Part shown: in pieces, positions 1-7,448 of the stretch
Numbering within the stretch: the first letter of the stretch is position 1
Layout of the letters: each line of letters begins with the position of its first letter
Assembly: GCA_040753915.1 (NCBI GenBank)
Contig: JBFMDN010000078.1
Coordinates: forward strand, 1 to 24,649
From: JBFMDN01 sp040753915
GTDB lineage: Bacteria; Desulfobacterota; Desulfomonilia; Desulfomonilales; Desulfomonilaceae
Reading direction: 5' to 3'
DNA: 24,649 nucleotides
Made by a program: the position numbers and the translations under genes
The notes under the pieces: generated by a model
Databases searched by the model: none
What the model was told of the DNA's origin: nothing
What the model saw: the letters and a program-made list of their open reading frames with translations, nothing else

Positions 1-17
1 CGCGATAGGGACAGCCC

Positions 18-765
18 ATGTCACGGCCATTACGCATTCAATATCCAGACGCTTGGTACCATGTGATGAACAGGGGCAGACGCCATGAAGTGATTTTCCC
101 CGGACGGGAGGATTATGAGCGATTCGTGGAGCTGTTGCAGGCGTGCTCCACCATGTTCAATTTCGGGATTGCTGCGTTTTGCCTGATGCCCAATCATTAC
201 CACCTGTTGGTCCAAACTCCCGATGCCAATCTTTCGAGCTTGATGAGACACGGTGAGCTGGCCCTGTCCATGCTCAGCCCGACCGGAGAGGATTCGGCCA
301 AGGCCTACCGAACGTTCGTGGCACAAGAGGAATCGGACGAGCTCACGGCAGCTCTATCCGAAAGAAATGTCCCGTCTCTCCTGGGATCGAAGGAGTTTGT
401 AGGGCGGGTGAAGGCCGGTTTTCAAAGCCTGCGATCGCATCGAGGGATTCCGGCTTCGCGCTCCGGCGCTCCGGGATTGGAGGAAATACAATCTGCCGTA
501 TGCGCGAGCTTTGGCCTGGATCGCAAGGGGCTCCTTTCGAGTAGGAGAGGAATGAGCAATGACGCGCGAAACGTGGCCATCTATCTTGCCAGGCGGCTAT
601 CTTGCCAGGCGGCTGTCTGGCCAGACGCTGGCAGCCATAGGGGCTGCTTTTGGACTGGAGAATTACAGCAGCGTGAGCAGCGTGGCATGTCGCATGGAGC
701 AAAGAATCGGAAAGGATAGGAGCTTAAGGAGGAAGGTGGAAGCTATCGAGCGACGCATCCTATGA
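18..765 (+). pseudogene. REP-associated tyrosine transposase (RAYT, Y1_Tnp), decayed
   Basis: The N-terminus (YPDAWYHVMNRGRR...) and CLMPNHYHLLVQ, with the HUH pair His60-Tyr-His62, identify a Y1/HUH transposase of the RAYT type. These enzymes nick and join single-stranded DNA at REP-like hairpins. After residue 78 (LSSLMRH, near base 251) the protein jumps straight to the YRTFV region. The roughly 70-residue segment normally holding the catalytic tyrosine (YLLQLSRYIHLNP-type block) is missing. A 16-bp tandem duplication (ATCTTGCCAGGCGGCT, 583-598 and 599-614) then shifts the frame. The uninterrupted frame stops at 719, but the family-typical C-terminus (SGQTLAAIGAAFGLENYSSVS) continues in another frame to 765. 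Deleting one 16-bp unit restores ARNVAIYLARRLSGQTLAAIG exactly. Family assignment is firm, and inactivity follows from the two lesions. Confidence 0.88.
581..614 (+). repeat. 16-bp tandem duplication causing a frameshift
   Basis: ATCTTGCCAGGCGGCT is present twice head to tail at 583-598 and 599-614; the two preceding bases (CT) also match. Because 16 is not a multiple of three, it moves the transposase reading frame. The downstream frame still encodes the family C-terminal helix-turn-helix-like segment, so the duplication looks recent. Confidence 0.9.
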
Positions 766-783
766 GTCAAGAGCAGACTTGAC
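766..783. repeat. Small REP-like hairpin behind the transposase
   Basis: GTCAAG, a 6-base loop, then CTTGAC form a perfect 6-bp stem immediately after the restored stop codon at 763-765, followed by a C-run. RAYT genes are typically bounded by short hairpins of this sort that serve as substrate, so this may be the right end of the element. A 6-bp stem alone is weak evidence. Confidence 0.4.
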
Positions 784-803
784 CCCCTTTCCGGTCGGCA
801 GCT

Positions 804-1907
804 CTATTGGCTTTGGATAGTGAGCGTCTCCCGGTACGCAGCCTGCAGTGCGTCAGCCAAAACGCGAGGTCCGCGGTCGGAAATGGCCTTCAACTCTTCC
901 TGCACCACACAGAGACGACGAACCGTTTGCACGATAGGCTCTATCCCCTTGAGATAATAAGCTGAAGCGGGTCGGCCCGTTTCGATGCTCTTTGCGACCG
1001 ATTCAGCGGCCAGTATTCCGCTCTTCAGGGCACTGCCAATCCCCTCGAAGGTGATGGGAAAAATCAACCCGGCAGCGTCCCCAACCAGGAGAGCGTTCGC
1101 CTCGGCCGGTACAAACTCGCCAGCCAGCAGTTGATCATGGAGGAGGGCTATGGCACACGCGTCCTTGCGTACCGGCTTGCTCTCTGCATCAAATCCGTAC
1201 ACGCCCAGCGTTTCGTTGATCTCTCGTCGCAGCTCCTTTATGCCGCTGCCCTCGACGAGAAACATGTCGTTCTTGTGATTGACGTTGAAGCGCGGTCTCG
1301 AGCGCGCTTTCGGGAAAAACCAGTGGATGAAGTTCCTGTCCAGATGCAATGCCCCGTGGTAACATTCCCGAATCGGGGCGGAATACCGCACCTTGAGCTC
1401 CGGGAACAGCGATCTGCGGACCACGGACGCGCCGCCGTCGGCTCCGATCACAAAACGAGGCCGGAGCTCTTCCGTCATCCCTTCTCGTTGTATCGTAATG
1501 CACAAGGCGCCCTGTTCCGAGGTTACACGGACAACCGGTGAGCCTTCCCGTACGACGGCTCCGGCTGCCCCGGCCGCTTGAACCATCCAGGCATCGAGAT
1601 CTCTTCTCCATGCCAACGCTGTTGGCCATTTTAGGATTTGCGCTTCTGTCCCTGGCACGTGAAACTGGTGGCCCGTAAGATATGGCGGATCGACCAGAAT
1701 GGTTCTGGGGATTTCTCCAAATTCACTTCGGATAATATCGTGAGCCCAGTCACCCATCACCATGCCGGTGCAAACCTTGTCACGCGGCAACTTCTTCTTC
1801 TCAACCAACAAAGTGGTTACGCCTCGCTCTGCACATCGTTTGGCAGCCACTGCACCGCCTGGTCCGCCACCGACTACAATTACATCAAAGGTCTCACCAT
1901 TGCTCAT
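804..1907 (-). CDS. Geranylgeranyl reductase-family FAD-dependent oxidoreductase
   Basis: A 367-residue flavoprotein of the geranylgeranyl reductase/BchP-ChlP superfamily, whose members reduce isoprenoid double bonds or hydroxylate lipophilic substrates. The N-terminal Rossmann motif DVIVVGGGPGGAVAA (residues 8-22) with Glu36 binds the ADP part of FAD. KVCTG (44-48) matches the conserved Cys region of this family. VGDAAGLIFPITFEGIGSALKSG (about 275-297) is the second FAD motif. The start is ATG at 1905-1907, where the Rossmann fold begins at the expected distance; the upstream ribosome-binding site is poor. It lies 134 bp downstream of kbl on the same strand and may be co-transcribed, but no functional link to threonine breakdown is evident. 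The substrate cannot be told from sequence; polyprenyl or archaeol-like lipids and quinone side chains are possibilities. Confidence 0.85.
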   Translation of the reverse strand: MSNGETFDVIVVGGGPGGAVAAKRCAERGVTTLLVEKKKLPRDKVCTGMVMGDWAHDIIRSEFGEIPRTILVDPPYLTGHQFHVPGTEAQILKWPTALAWRRDLDAWMVQAAGAAGAVVREGSPVVRVTSEQGALCITIQREGMTEELRPRFVIGADGGASVVRRSLFPELKVRYSAPIRECYHGALHLDRNFIHWFFPKARSRPRFNVNHKNDMFLVEGSGIKELRREINETLGVYGFDAESKPVRKDACAIALLHDQLLAGEFVPAEANALLVGDAAGLIFPITFEGIGSALKSGILAAESVAKSIETGRPASAYYLKGIEPIVQTVRRLCVVQEELKAISDRGPRVLADALQAAYRETLTIQSQ

Positions 1908-2041
1908 TCCTATAATGTCGTCCTTTCAAATAGTTCAGCCCGGACAGGGCTGTCTTGAGATCCCGGAGAACAGAACTCCGCAAATACGGCGCGTATTCTG
2001 CCATGGCCTTCGTTGCCTAATCATCACCATGTCCGCCCGTC

Positions 2042-3226
2042 TCACAGTCCCATCTCCTCTTTGGCTTCACTGAACTTCTCCATAGCGAAATCCAAGTTGT
2101 CCCTAGTGTGGAGAGCACTGAGCTGGACCCGAATGCGAGCTTTTCCGATGGGTACCACCGGGTACGAGAAGCCGATGACGTACAAACCCTTTTCGAGGAG
2201 AAGGGCAGCCATGCTCTGGGCCTGTGCAGCGTCGCCTATCATTATAGGGACAATGGGATGATCTCCAGGCCGTATGGTGAACCCGCGATTCGTCATGCCT
2301 TGGCGGAAATACTGTGTGTTGTGCTCCAGGCGATCTCTCAGCTCTGTTGATTCCGTGACCAAATCCAGAGCCTTTAGAGCTGCTGCCACCACTGCCGGCG
2401 CGACCGTGTTCGAGAAAAGGTATGGGCGTGATCGCTGACGAAGCATTTCTACGATCTGAGCGTGCCCGCTCGTGAATCCGCCGCTCGCTCCGCCAAGCGC
2501 CTTGCCGAATGTGCTGGTGATAATATCCACCCGGCCCATGACCGCTCGATACTCGTGGGAGCCACGACCGCTGGCCCCCAAAAAGCCCGTGGCGTGCGAG
2601 TCATCCACCATGACAAGCGCATCATACCGCTCTGCCAGGTCGCATATTTCGTGGAGTGGAGCTATGTCGCCGTCCATGGAAAAGGCCCCATCAGTGCAGA
2701 TAAGCCTGAAACGAGCAGCCTGCGCTTGGATGAGCTTTTCTTCCAGGTCGTCCATGTCAGCGTGCTTGTACCGAAACCGCTGCGCTCTGCACAGCCTGAT
2801 TCCATCAATGATGCTTGCATGGTTGAGCTCGTCGCTGAGCACTGCGTCTTCGGGCCCCAGAAGCACCTCGAAAAGACCCGTGTTCGCATCGAAACACGAG
2901 CTGTACAAGATCGTGTCTTCTGTCCCGAGAAAAGCCGAGACCCGAGCTTCCAATTCTTTGTGAATCGATTGTGTTCCGCAGATGAACCGGACGGACGACA
3001 GCCCGTTTCCCCATTCGGCCAGACCCTTCTGCGCGGCGGCGATCAGCTCCGGATGCCCCGATAATCCCAGGTAGTTGTTGGCACATAGGTTTAAGACCTG
3101 TCTGCCGTCCCGTACAGTGACCATGCTGCTCTGAGGGGATGTGAGGATTCTCTCCTCCTTGTACAAGCCTTGGCTCCGGATCTCCCCCAATTCCGCGGCT
3201 AGACGGTCTCGCATAGCGCCGAACAT
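2042..3226 (-). CDS. kbl: 2-amino-3-ketobutyrate CoA ligase (glycine C-acetyltransferase)
   Basis: This PLP enzyme splits 2-amino-3-ketobutyrate with CoA into glycine and acetyl-CoA, the second step of threonine degradation after Tdh. The 394-residue protein aligns along its whole length with the E. coli Kbl sequence as I remember it (NLCANNYLGL, SSVRFICGTQ, ILYSSCFDAN, RSRPYLFSN). Visible active-site residues are His136, Asp208, His211 and the PLP lysine 242 in TSTFGKALGGASGG. The open frame extends upstream to 3367, but AGGGAGGAT lies 5 bases before the ATG at 3224-3226, and that start aligns with E. coli residue 1. An ATG one codon earlier (3229) is too close to the Shine-Dalgarno. It follows tdh by 174 bp. 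The related enzyme 8-amino-7-oxononanoate synthase (BioF) is less likely given the tdh neighbour. Confidence 0.95.
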   Translation of the reverse strand: MFGAMRDRLAAELGEIRSQGLYKEERILTSPQSSMVTVRDGRQVLNLCANNYLGLSGHPELIAAAQKGLAEWGNGLSSVRFICGTQSIHKELEARVSAFLGTEDTILYSSCFDANTGLFEVLLGPEDAVLSDELNHASIIDGIRLCRAQRFRYKHADMDDLEEKLIQAQAARFRLICTDGAFSMDGDIAPLHEICDLAERYDALVMVDDSHATGFLGASGRGSHEYRAVMGRVDIITSTFGKALGGASGGFTSGHAQIVEMLRQRSRPYLFSNTVAPAVVAAALKALDLVTESTELRDRLEHNTQYFRQGMTNRGFTIRPGDHPIVPIMIGDAAQAQSMAALLLEKGLYVIGFSYPVVPIGKARIRVQLSALHTRDNLDFAMEKFSEAKEEMGL

Positions 3227-3400
3227 CATATCCTCCCTTGAATGCCGACTTCGTGTGGAAGAGTGTGCGAAGAGCTCTCTTCGTACTGTGAACTGTTCGA
3301 TTTGCCTCTCAACGGGCCAGCGACCGAGGTATACTGCCGGGCAATCCAGATAAGAGGCAGCCACCACCTCCGAGACACGAGAGGGAAATGACCGTGTTCT

Positions 3401-4435
3401 TCATACCCAGTTGAGTATTACCTTACCCGATTGGCCCGATCGCATCACGTGAAAAGCCTCTTCGTACTCCGTGTAATGAAACCTGTGGGTGATCACGGGT
3501 GAGATATCCAGTCCCGATTGGATCATGGATGTCATCTTGTACCACGTCTCGTACATTTCGCGGCCGTAGATGCCCTTGATCGTGAGGCTGTTGAACACCA
3601 CAAGGTTCCAGTCGATGGCCGTGGCTTCGGGAAGTATGCCAAGAAGTGCTATCTTCGCGCCGTGGCAGCAATTTGCCAGCATGGCGCGGAACGCGTGAGG
3701 GTTTCCTGACATCTCCAATCCAACGTCGAAGCCTTCCTTCATGCCGAGCTTTCTTTGCGCGTCCTCTATGGTCTCCAATCGCACGTCGAGCACCATGGTC
3801 GCTCCCATTTTCCGCGCGAGATCCAGGCGGTACGGATTCACATCGGTAACCACGACATACCGAGCACCCGAATGCTTCGCGATGGCAGTAGCCATGCACC
3901 CGATCGGACCTGCTCCGGTAATGAGCACATCCTCGCCCAGGACGTCGAAGGACAGCGCAGTGTGCGTCGCATTTCCCAGGGGGTCGAAACAGGCCAGAAT
4001 GTCCGTAGAGATGTTTGGGTCACAGTACCACACGTTGGTCTGGGGAATGCACAGATACTCCGCAAACGCGCCCGGTCGGTTAACCCCCACTGAGCTTGTC
4101 TTGTGGCACAGGTGTCTTCGCCCTGCCATGCAGTTCCTGCAGTGACCGCACACTACGTGGCCTTCCCCGGATACGAGGTCGCCGGGCGCGAAATCGTGGA
4201 CGTTCTCTCCCACCTTGTCCACCGTGCCGACGAATTCGTGTCCCACGTGCATGGGAACAGGAATCGTCTTGCTTGCCCATTCATCCCAATTGTAAATGTG
4301 GATGTCAGTTCCGCAGATCGCGGTCTTGTGCACTCTTATCATCACGTCATTCTTTCCTAACGTGGGAACGGGGACTTCTTGAAGCCAGAGACCGGGCTCG
4401 GGCCGGGCTTTGACCAGCGCTTTCATAGTGCTCAT
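3401..4435 (-). CDS. tdh: L-threonine 3-dehydrogenase
   Basis: A zinc-dependent medium-chain dehydrogenase that oxidises threonine to 2-amino-3-ketobutyrate with NAD+ in the cytoplasm, feeding Kbl next door. From the chosen start, catalytic-zinc and proton-relay residues are visible: Cys41-Gly-Thr-Asp with HIYNWDEW, and His66-Glu67 in VGHEFVG. The structural zinc site is C96-x2-C-x2-C-x7-C110. The NAD fold is VLITGAGPIG with the acidic VTDVN. The C-terminus (IYGREMYETWYKM, MRSGQSGKVIL) is typical of Tdh. The start at ATG 4433-4435 (MSTMKAL) is chosen because GGGAGG lies 8 bases upstream; this gives 344 residues, against about 341 for E. coli Tdh. A longer frame to 4501 is open but has no comparable signal. 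It leads the tdh-kbl unit, divergent from the LolA-like gene. Confidence 0.96.
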   Translation of the reverse strand: MSTMKALVKARPEPGLWLQEVPVPTLGKNDVMIRVHKTAICGTDIHIYNWDEWASKTIPVPMHVGHEFVGTVDKVGENVHDFAPGDLVSGEGHVVCGHCRNCMAGRRHLCHKTSSVGVNRPGAFAEYLCIPQTNVWYCDPNISTDILACFDPLGNATHTALSFDVLGEDVLITGAGPIGCMATAIAKHSGARYVVVTDVNPYRLDLARKMGATMVLDVRLETIEDAQRKLGMKEGFDVGLEMSGNPHAFRAMLANCCHGAKIALLGILPEATAIDWNLVVFNSLTIKGIYGREMYETWYKMTSMIQSGLDISPVITHRFHYTEYEEAFHVMRSGQSGKVILNWV

Positions 4436-4573
4436 CCGCTGCACCTCCCAGTGTACTGAACATGCTGAATGCTGAAACCTCCTTAGGTCCATATTACCCA
4501 AGATTCGCCGGAGACCAAGAAACTTATGGGTTGCTTCCCCGTGGCGGGGGCACTGGGCTTGGAGATAAACTGC

Positions 4574-4603
4574 TTGACAATTCTTGTATTTCTGTGGTAT
4601 TAG
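4574..4603 (+). promoter_or_regulatory. Candidate sigma-70 promoter for the LolA-like gene
   Basis: A consensus -35 box TTGACA (4574-4579), an 18-bp spacer and a -10-like TATTAG (4598-4603) lie in the divergent tdh/LolA-like intergenic region and point toward the plus-strand gene. This would leave an untranslated leader of about 110 bases. The -10 box matches only four of six consensus positions. Confidence 0.45.
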
Positions 4604-4718
4604 CCCTCTTGTGCTAGGTATTTTCTGCGCGGATTTTCAGTATAGAACCTCATGTTCTCGTTGCAACAGGCCGGAATAGTTGCAGGTTGGCTATCACAGT
4701 GGAGTAAACCTATTTCCC

Positions 4719-5504
4719 ATGAAATCAAGCAAGTTGTTGTCAGGGACGGTTGGTGTGGTCCTTCTTCTCCTTTGTCTCCCAGCAGCCCTCTGGGCTGTCA
4801 CAGCCAGGGAAATCCTGGAAAAGGCGGCCTTGAACAGTCTCACCGAGAACTTCCGGGCCGTGCTCAACATCAAGACATTCAAAGGCCAGAAGCTTGTCTC
4901 CACACACGTGGTATGGCTTACGGGCGGTATCGAGAAAGATACGGCACGGTTCTTCCTGGACTTTGACGAGCCGGAAGAATCCAAGGGCTTGCGCTTCTTG
5001 CTGATTGTGCCCAAGGGTCAGCCGCTCAAGGCGTACATGTTTCTTCCTGCCACCAAGAAGACCCTTCTTCTGGCAGCGGAAGATCCATCCATGGATTTGG
5101 GCGGCACAGGGCTGACCGTGGAGGACATTCGAGTGTTCCTTCCCAAAGGTGGCGAGACGGAAACCCTGGTTGGGGAAGAGACCGTCGATGGGCGGGAATG
5201 CTACAAGATCAAGGTGGTTTCACCGGAAATCGAGGGAGATCGGTTCATTTGGGTCTCGAAGAAAGAATTGCTCGTTCTCAAGACATCCAACGTGAACGCC
5301 AAAGGAAAAACAGACCGCGTCATGAGAGTGGTGGAATTCTTCAAGACAGCCAAAGGAACCGAGTTTCCGAGGGAAGAAGAGATCTCCATTCCTGACCGGG
5401 GTATCAAGATTAGAGTGCGGCAAGAGAACGCGGTTTTTGGGGTTACTATCCCGGACGAGCTGCTCGATCCCAAGACGTTCGGAACGTACCAATGGAAACC
5501 GTGA
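4719..5504 (+). CDS. LolA-like outer-membrane lipoprotein-sorting protein (periplasmic)
   Basis: A 261-residue secreted protein with a Sec signal peptide (MKSSKLLSGTVGVVLLLLCL, predicted cleavage after ALWA). The mature part matches the LolA-like family often annotated as outer membrane lipoprotein-sorting protein. Typical features are RFFLDFDEPEESKGLRFLLI, a YMFLPATKK block, LGGTGLTVEDI and VDGRECYKIKVV. The fold is an open beta-barrel half that holds lipid chains. It is not the canonical LolA of the LolCDE pathway; relatives often sit beside lipid-export or efflux genes. The ATG at 4719 is preferred because it begins the signal peptide. The frame is open to a TTG at 4680, and the ribosome-binding site (GGAG, 14 bases away) is weak. 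The lipoprotein gene starts about 55 bp downstream and is likely co-transcribed. Confidence 0.8.
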   Translation: MKSSKLLSGTVGVVLLLLCLPAALWAVTAREILEKAALNSLTENFRAVLNIKTFKGQKLVSTHVVWLTGGIEKDTARFFLDFDEPEESKGLRFLLIVPKGQPLKAYMFLPATKKTLLLAAEDPSMDLGGTGLTVEDIRVFLPKGGETETLVGEETVDGRECYKIKVVSPEIEGDRFIWVSKKELLVLKTSNVNAKGKTDRVMRVVEFFKTAKGTEFPREEEISIPDRGIKIRVRQENAVFGVTIPDELLDPKTFGTYQWKP

Positions 5505-5560
5505 GCTCTCGAAAACTGCTCCGTGGTTGCATTTCCATCGAATTGGGTAGGTAGGTGGTC

Positions 5561-6064
5561 GTGACTCGAATCGCAATGGTTGGATCAATGTTGCTTGTCG
5601 TTGGTCTTTTGAGCTCCTGCTCGAGACTGCCTGACCTGAATCGCATGCAGGACACCATGGATCGAATGGCGCACTACACGGGTGTGATGGCGTCGAACAT
5701 GCCCTATATGGCCCAAAGCACCGCTCGGATGGCTGCGGTGGCCGAGCGTATGGAAGGCAGGTCCGGCAAGATGATCTCGGAGCTGCAGAGCAGAGGGGAT
5801 GCGGTGGAGCGCACGTTCCAGAACTATGCGCAATCATTCATCGACAACGACAGGGCCCTCATCAAGACATTGAAGGACATTCGCCAGGAAATCGGCGAAT
5901 TGAGGATGCAGTTGAAACCATCCGGTTCGGCTTCCAGTGCCGTGGACCAATCTCGCAACAACGAAAAGCTCCAGGAAAAGCTGACCCAATTGGAGTCACA
6001 ATTGACAGCGATCTCCCGCCAGATGGCCCAGCGGAACGAGACTCACAAGGCACCGGGCCGCTAA
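5561..6064 (+). CDS. Putative coiled-coil lipoprotein of unknown function
   Basis: A 167-residue protein with a type II signal peptide: Arg3, a hydrophobic stretch and the lipobox LSSC with Cys20. After the lipidated cysteine the chain is almost wholly helical and heptad-like, with many regularly spaced methionines (RMQDTMDRMAHY, MAAVAERMEGR, KTLKDIRQEIGELRMQLK) and no globular-domain motif. It is probably anchored in the outer or inner membrane with an elongated coiled coil in the periplasm. I do not recognise a family. Several starts are possible: GTG 5555, GTG 5561 and ATG 5576. The GTG at 5561 is preferred because TAGG lies about 5 bases upstream and it keeps a positive charge before the hydrophobic core. 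It follows the LolA-like gene closely, so a shared envelope role is plausible. Confidence 0.65.
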   Translation: MTRIAMVGSMLLVVGLLSSCSRLPDLNRMQDTMDRMAHYTGVMASNMPYMAQSTARMAAVAERMEGRSGKMISELQSRGDAVERTFQNYAQSFIDNDRALIKTLKDIRQEIGELRMQLKPSGSASSAVDQSRNNEKLQEKLTQLESQLTAISRQMAQRNETHKAPGR

Positions 6065-6175
6065 CGCCCTGAAACCGTCTCAGAACTTGTTTAGTACACG
6101 ATTTTGTGAGTGCAGTTACAAGTTTCAGGATCATCGGCAACAGAAGTAATGGTGATCATCGGTTTCCTTATGCAC

Positions 6176-6230
6176 TGAAGGGGCATACCCTGTGTAGTCC
6201 CGCGGGACTACTCAGGGTGCGTTCCTTCAG
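6176..6230. repeat. 55-bp near-perfect palindrome
   Basis: Outer arms CTGAAGG/CCTTCAG and middle arms ACCCTG/CAGGGT surround an uninterrupted 18-bp palindrome GTAGTCCCGCGGGACTAC (6194-6211). In total 22 positions pair between the arms, broken by one 4x5 internal loop and one mismatch. No T-run follows on either strand, so a standard intrinsic terminator is unlikely. It could be a cruciform-forming site, a dispersed palindromic repeat, or a binding site. Confidence 0.75.
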
Positions 6231-6372
6231 AGCGCAAGCCCTCTGATGAGCCTTGGCAGAATACGCGACCGCAATTACGCCATAGAGCACTGAGCGGCTC
6301 CCGAATGTCTTAATACGGCAATTGCGATGCGCCTGGAGATCGGAAAAATGTGGAGCCGGTCACTTTTAACGA

Positions 6373-6396
6373 AAATGTAACAATCGGCTAACATTT
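6373..6396. promoter_or_regulatory. Candidate operator (inverted repeat)
   Basis: AAATGT and ACATTT are separated by 12 bases in the AT-rich stretch 47 bases before the DUF5132 start codon, where a repressor or activator of the operon could bind. The arms are only 6 bp, so this is tentative. Confidence 0.25.
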
Positions 6397-6442
6397 CTCA
6401 TCTATCGTAAAACAATATCTCATTCGGAAGGAGGGGTAACTT

Positions 6443-6700
6443 ATGCCAATATGGGATTATCGTCCAAAAGCCGACATATGGACGGGTGTCGCCATCGGAG
6501 TGGGGCTGCTCGTAGCTCCCGTGGTTATTCCCATGGTAGTTGCGGCCGCACGTCCCGTTGTAAAAGCCGCGCTGAAGGGTGGATTCCTGCTCTATGAGAA
6601 AGGCCGTGAGGCTCTAGCCGAGAGCATGGAAGTGGTGGAGGACCTGATGGAGGAAGTCAAATCAGAAGTCAGGGCAGAGCTCACCGAAGCGAAAGAATAG
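6443..6700 (+). CDS. DUF5132-like small membrane protein
   Basis: An 85-residue protein with one hydrophobic segment (about residues 14-37: GVAIGVGLLVAPVVIPMVVAAARP). The motif ARPVVKAALKGGFLLYEKGREALAE follows, then an acidic, probably helical tail (VVEDLMEEVKSEVRAELTEAKE). This pattern is that of the DUF5132 family, small single-pass proteins whose function is not established. An excellent Shine-Dalgarno (AAGGAGG, 8 bases before ATG) suggests strong translation as the first gene of the operon. The next gene, an HMA_2 protein, starts 26 bases after its stop. Its position before an HMA_2/P-ATPase pair suggests it is a small partner or regulator of the transporter, which is inference. Confidence 0.8.
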   Translation: MPIWDYRPKADIWTGVAIGVGLLVAPVVIPMVVAAARPVVKAALKGGFLLYEKGREALAESMEVVEDLMEEVKSEVRAELTEAKE

Positions 6701-6726
6701 GATCTGCGGCGCCAGGACGGGATTTC

Positions 6727-7284
6727 ATGATTCCAGAAGCGTACGTGGCTCATTGCATTCCTGGGCGGTTGCGGCTCAAGATACCCTCAAAGAAAGGGGA
6801 CTCGGCCTATTTCTCGACGTTGGCGGCCGGGATTCTTGAATGCCCCGGGGTGAAGAACGCGGCAGTCAATTCGCTGACAGGGAGCCTGTTGTTGGAGTGT
6901 GAGGTTGATGCCGCCACGCTATCCGCTTACGCGAAGAAGCAGAGCCTCTTTTCGGTCAGACGGGCTCTCCCGCGACATAAGAGTCTGTTCGTCACCGTTG
7001 GGGAGGCGTTCAAGAATTACAACAGAAGGCTTGTCCAACTGACAAATGGGGAATTCGACATTCCCAGCCTTGTGTTCTTGAGCCTCATGATTTCGGGTGT
7101 CGTTCAGATTCTTCGAGGGAACATCGCCATGCCCGCTTGGTACACGGCTTTCTATTATTCGCTGTCAGTGTTCTCTCGGGCCCATGTGGATGAGTACGAC
7201 GAAGGTGAGGATCTAACTGAGGGAATAGAAGACGTTGAGGGCGAAGGCCTCTTCGAGGGCTTCGAGGACGCGGACGGCGATTAG
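6727..7284 (+). CDS. HMA_2-domain membrane protein with acidic tail
   Basis: 185 residues. The N-terminal domain (about 3-75) has the two signatures of HMA_2: HCIPGRLRLKIP and VKNAAVNSLTGSLLLE, a ferredoxin-like beta-alpha-beta fold related to heavy-metal-associated domains. There is no CxxC metal site. The middle is basic. One or two hydrophobic segments follow (about 111-150, including IPSLVFLSLMISGVVQILRG and PAWYTAFYYSLSVF). The last 30 residues are very acidic (DEYDEGEDLTEG, EGFEDADGD). The acidic cytoplasmic tail could bind divalent cations electrostatically. The start is ATG 6727 with only a weak GGGA/AGGA signal. It lies between the DUF5132 and P-ATPase genes; the 164-bp gap to the ATPase holds a small hairpin. 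Confidence 0.82.
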   Translation: MIPEAYVAHCIPGRLRLKIPSKKGDSAYFSTLAAGILECPGVKNAAVNSLTGSLLLECEVDAATLSAYAKKQSLFSVRRALPRHKSLFVTVGEAFKNYNRRLVQLTNGEFDIPSLVFLSLMISGVVQILRGNIAMPAWYTAFYYSLSVFSRAHVDEYDEGEDLTEGIEDVEGEGLFEGFEDADGD

Positions 7285-7330
7285 GGACCGTGTCTTAATC
7301 CACATCTCGCCGGATTTCCGGAATTGATCG

Positions 7331-7359
7331 CTATCCCTCCCGGGATTGCAAAGGGATAG
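7331..7359. other. Hairpin between HMA_2 and P-ATPase genes
   Basis: CTATCCCT and AGGGATAG form an 8-bp stem with a 13-base loop in the 164-bp intercistronic gap. No T-run follows. It may modulate messenger stability or expression of the ATPase relative to the upstream genes; nothing proves a function. Confidence 0.35.
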
Positions 7360-7448
7360 GTTTGGGGTGCGTCCCGGAGTCCGCCTATTGGGGATATTGA
7401 TAGGGAACAAGCGGGATATTTCCAAACCCGCCTACGAGGTTCTTTCAA

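Larger units (their letters stand above)
6065..6442. other. Gene-free region upstream of the P-ATPase operon
   Basis: These 378 bases have no convincing open frame. They hold a large palindrome (6176-6230), a degenerate copy of a motif also seen at 16478 (GAAACCGTCTCAGAACT, 6071-6087), a direct repeat GATCATCGG (6129-6137 and 6155-6163) and a small inverted repeat near the operon start (6373-6396). The promoter of the downstream operon should lie here, but I could not pick a convincing -35/-10 pair. Confidence 0.6.

Noticed and set aside
2462..3064. Plus-strand open frame of 200 codons
   Set aside because: It lies antisense to kbl, which is certain from full-length alignment with a known enzyme; no domain is recognisable in the antisense frame.
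6176..6230. Intrinsic terminator for the lipoprotein gene
   Set aside because: The palindrome is strong, but there is no T-run on either strand and it starts more than 100 bp after the stop codon.
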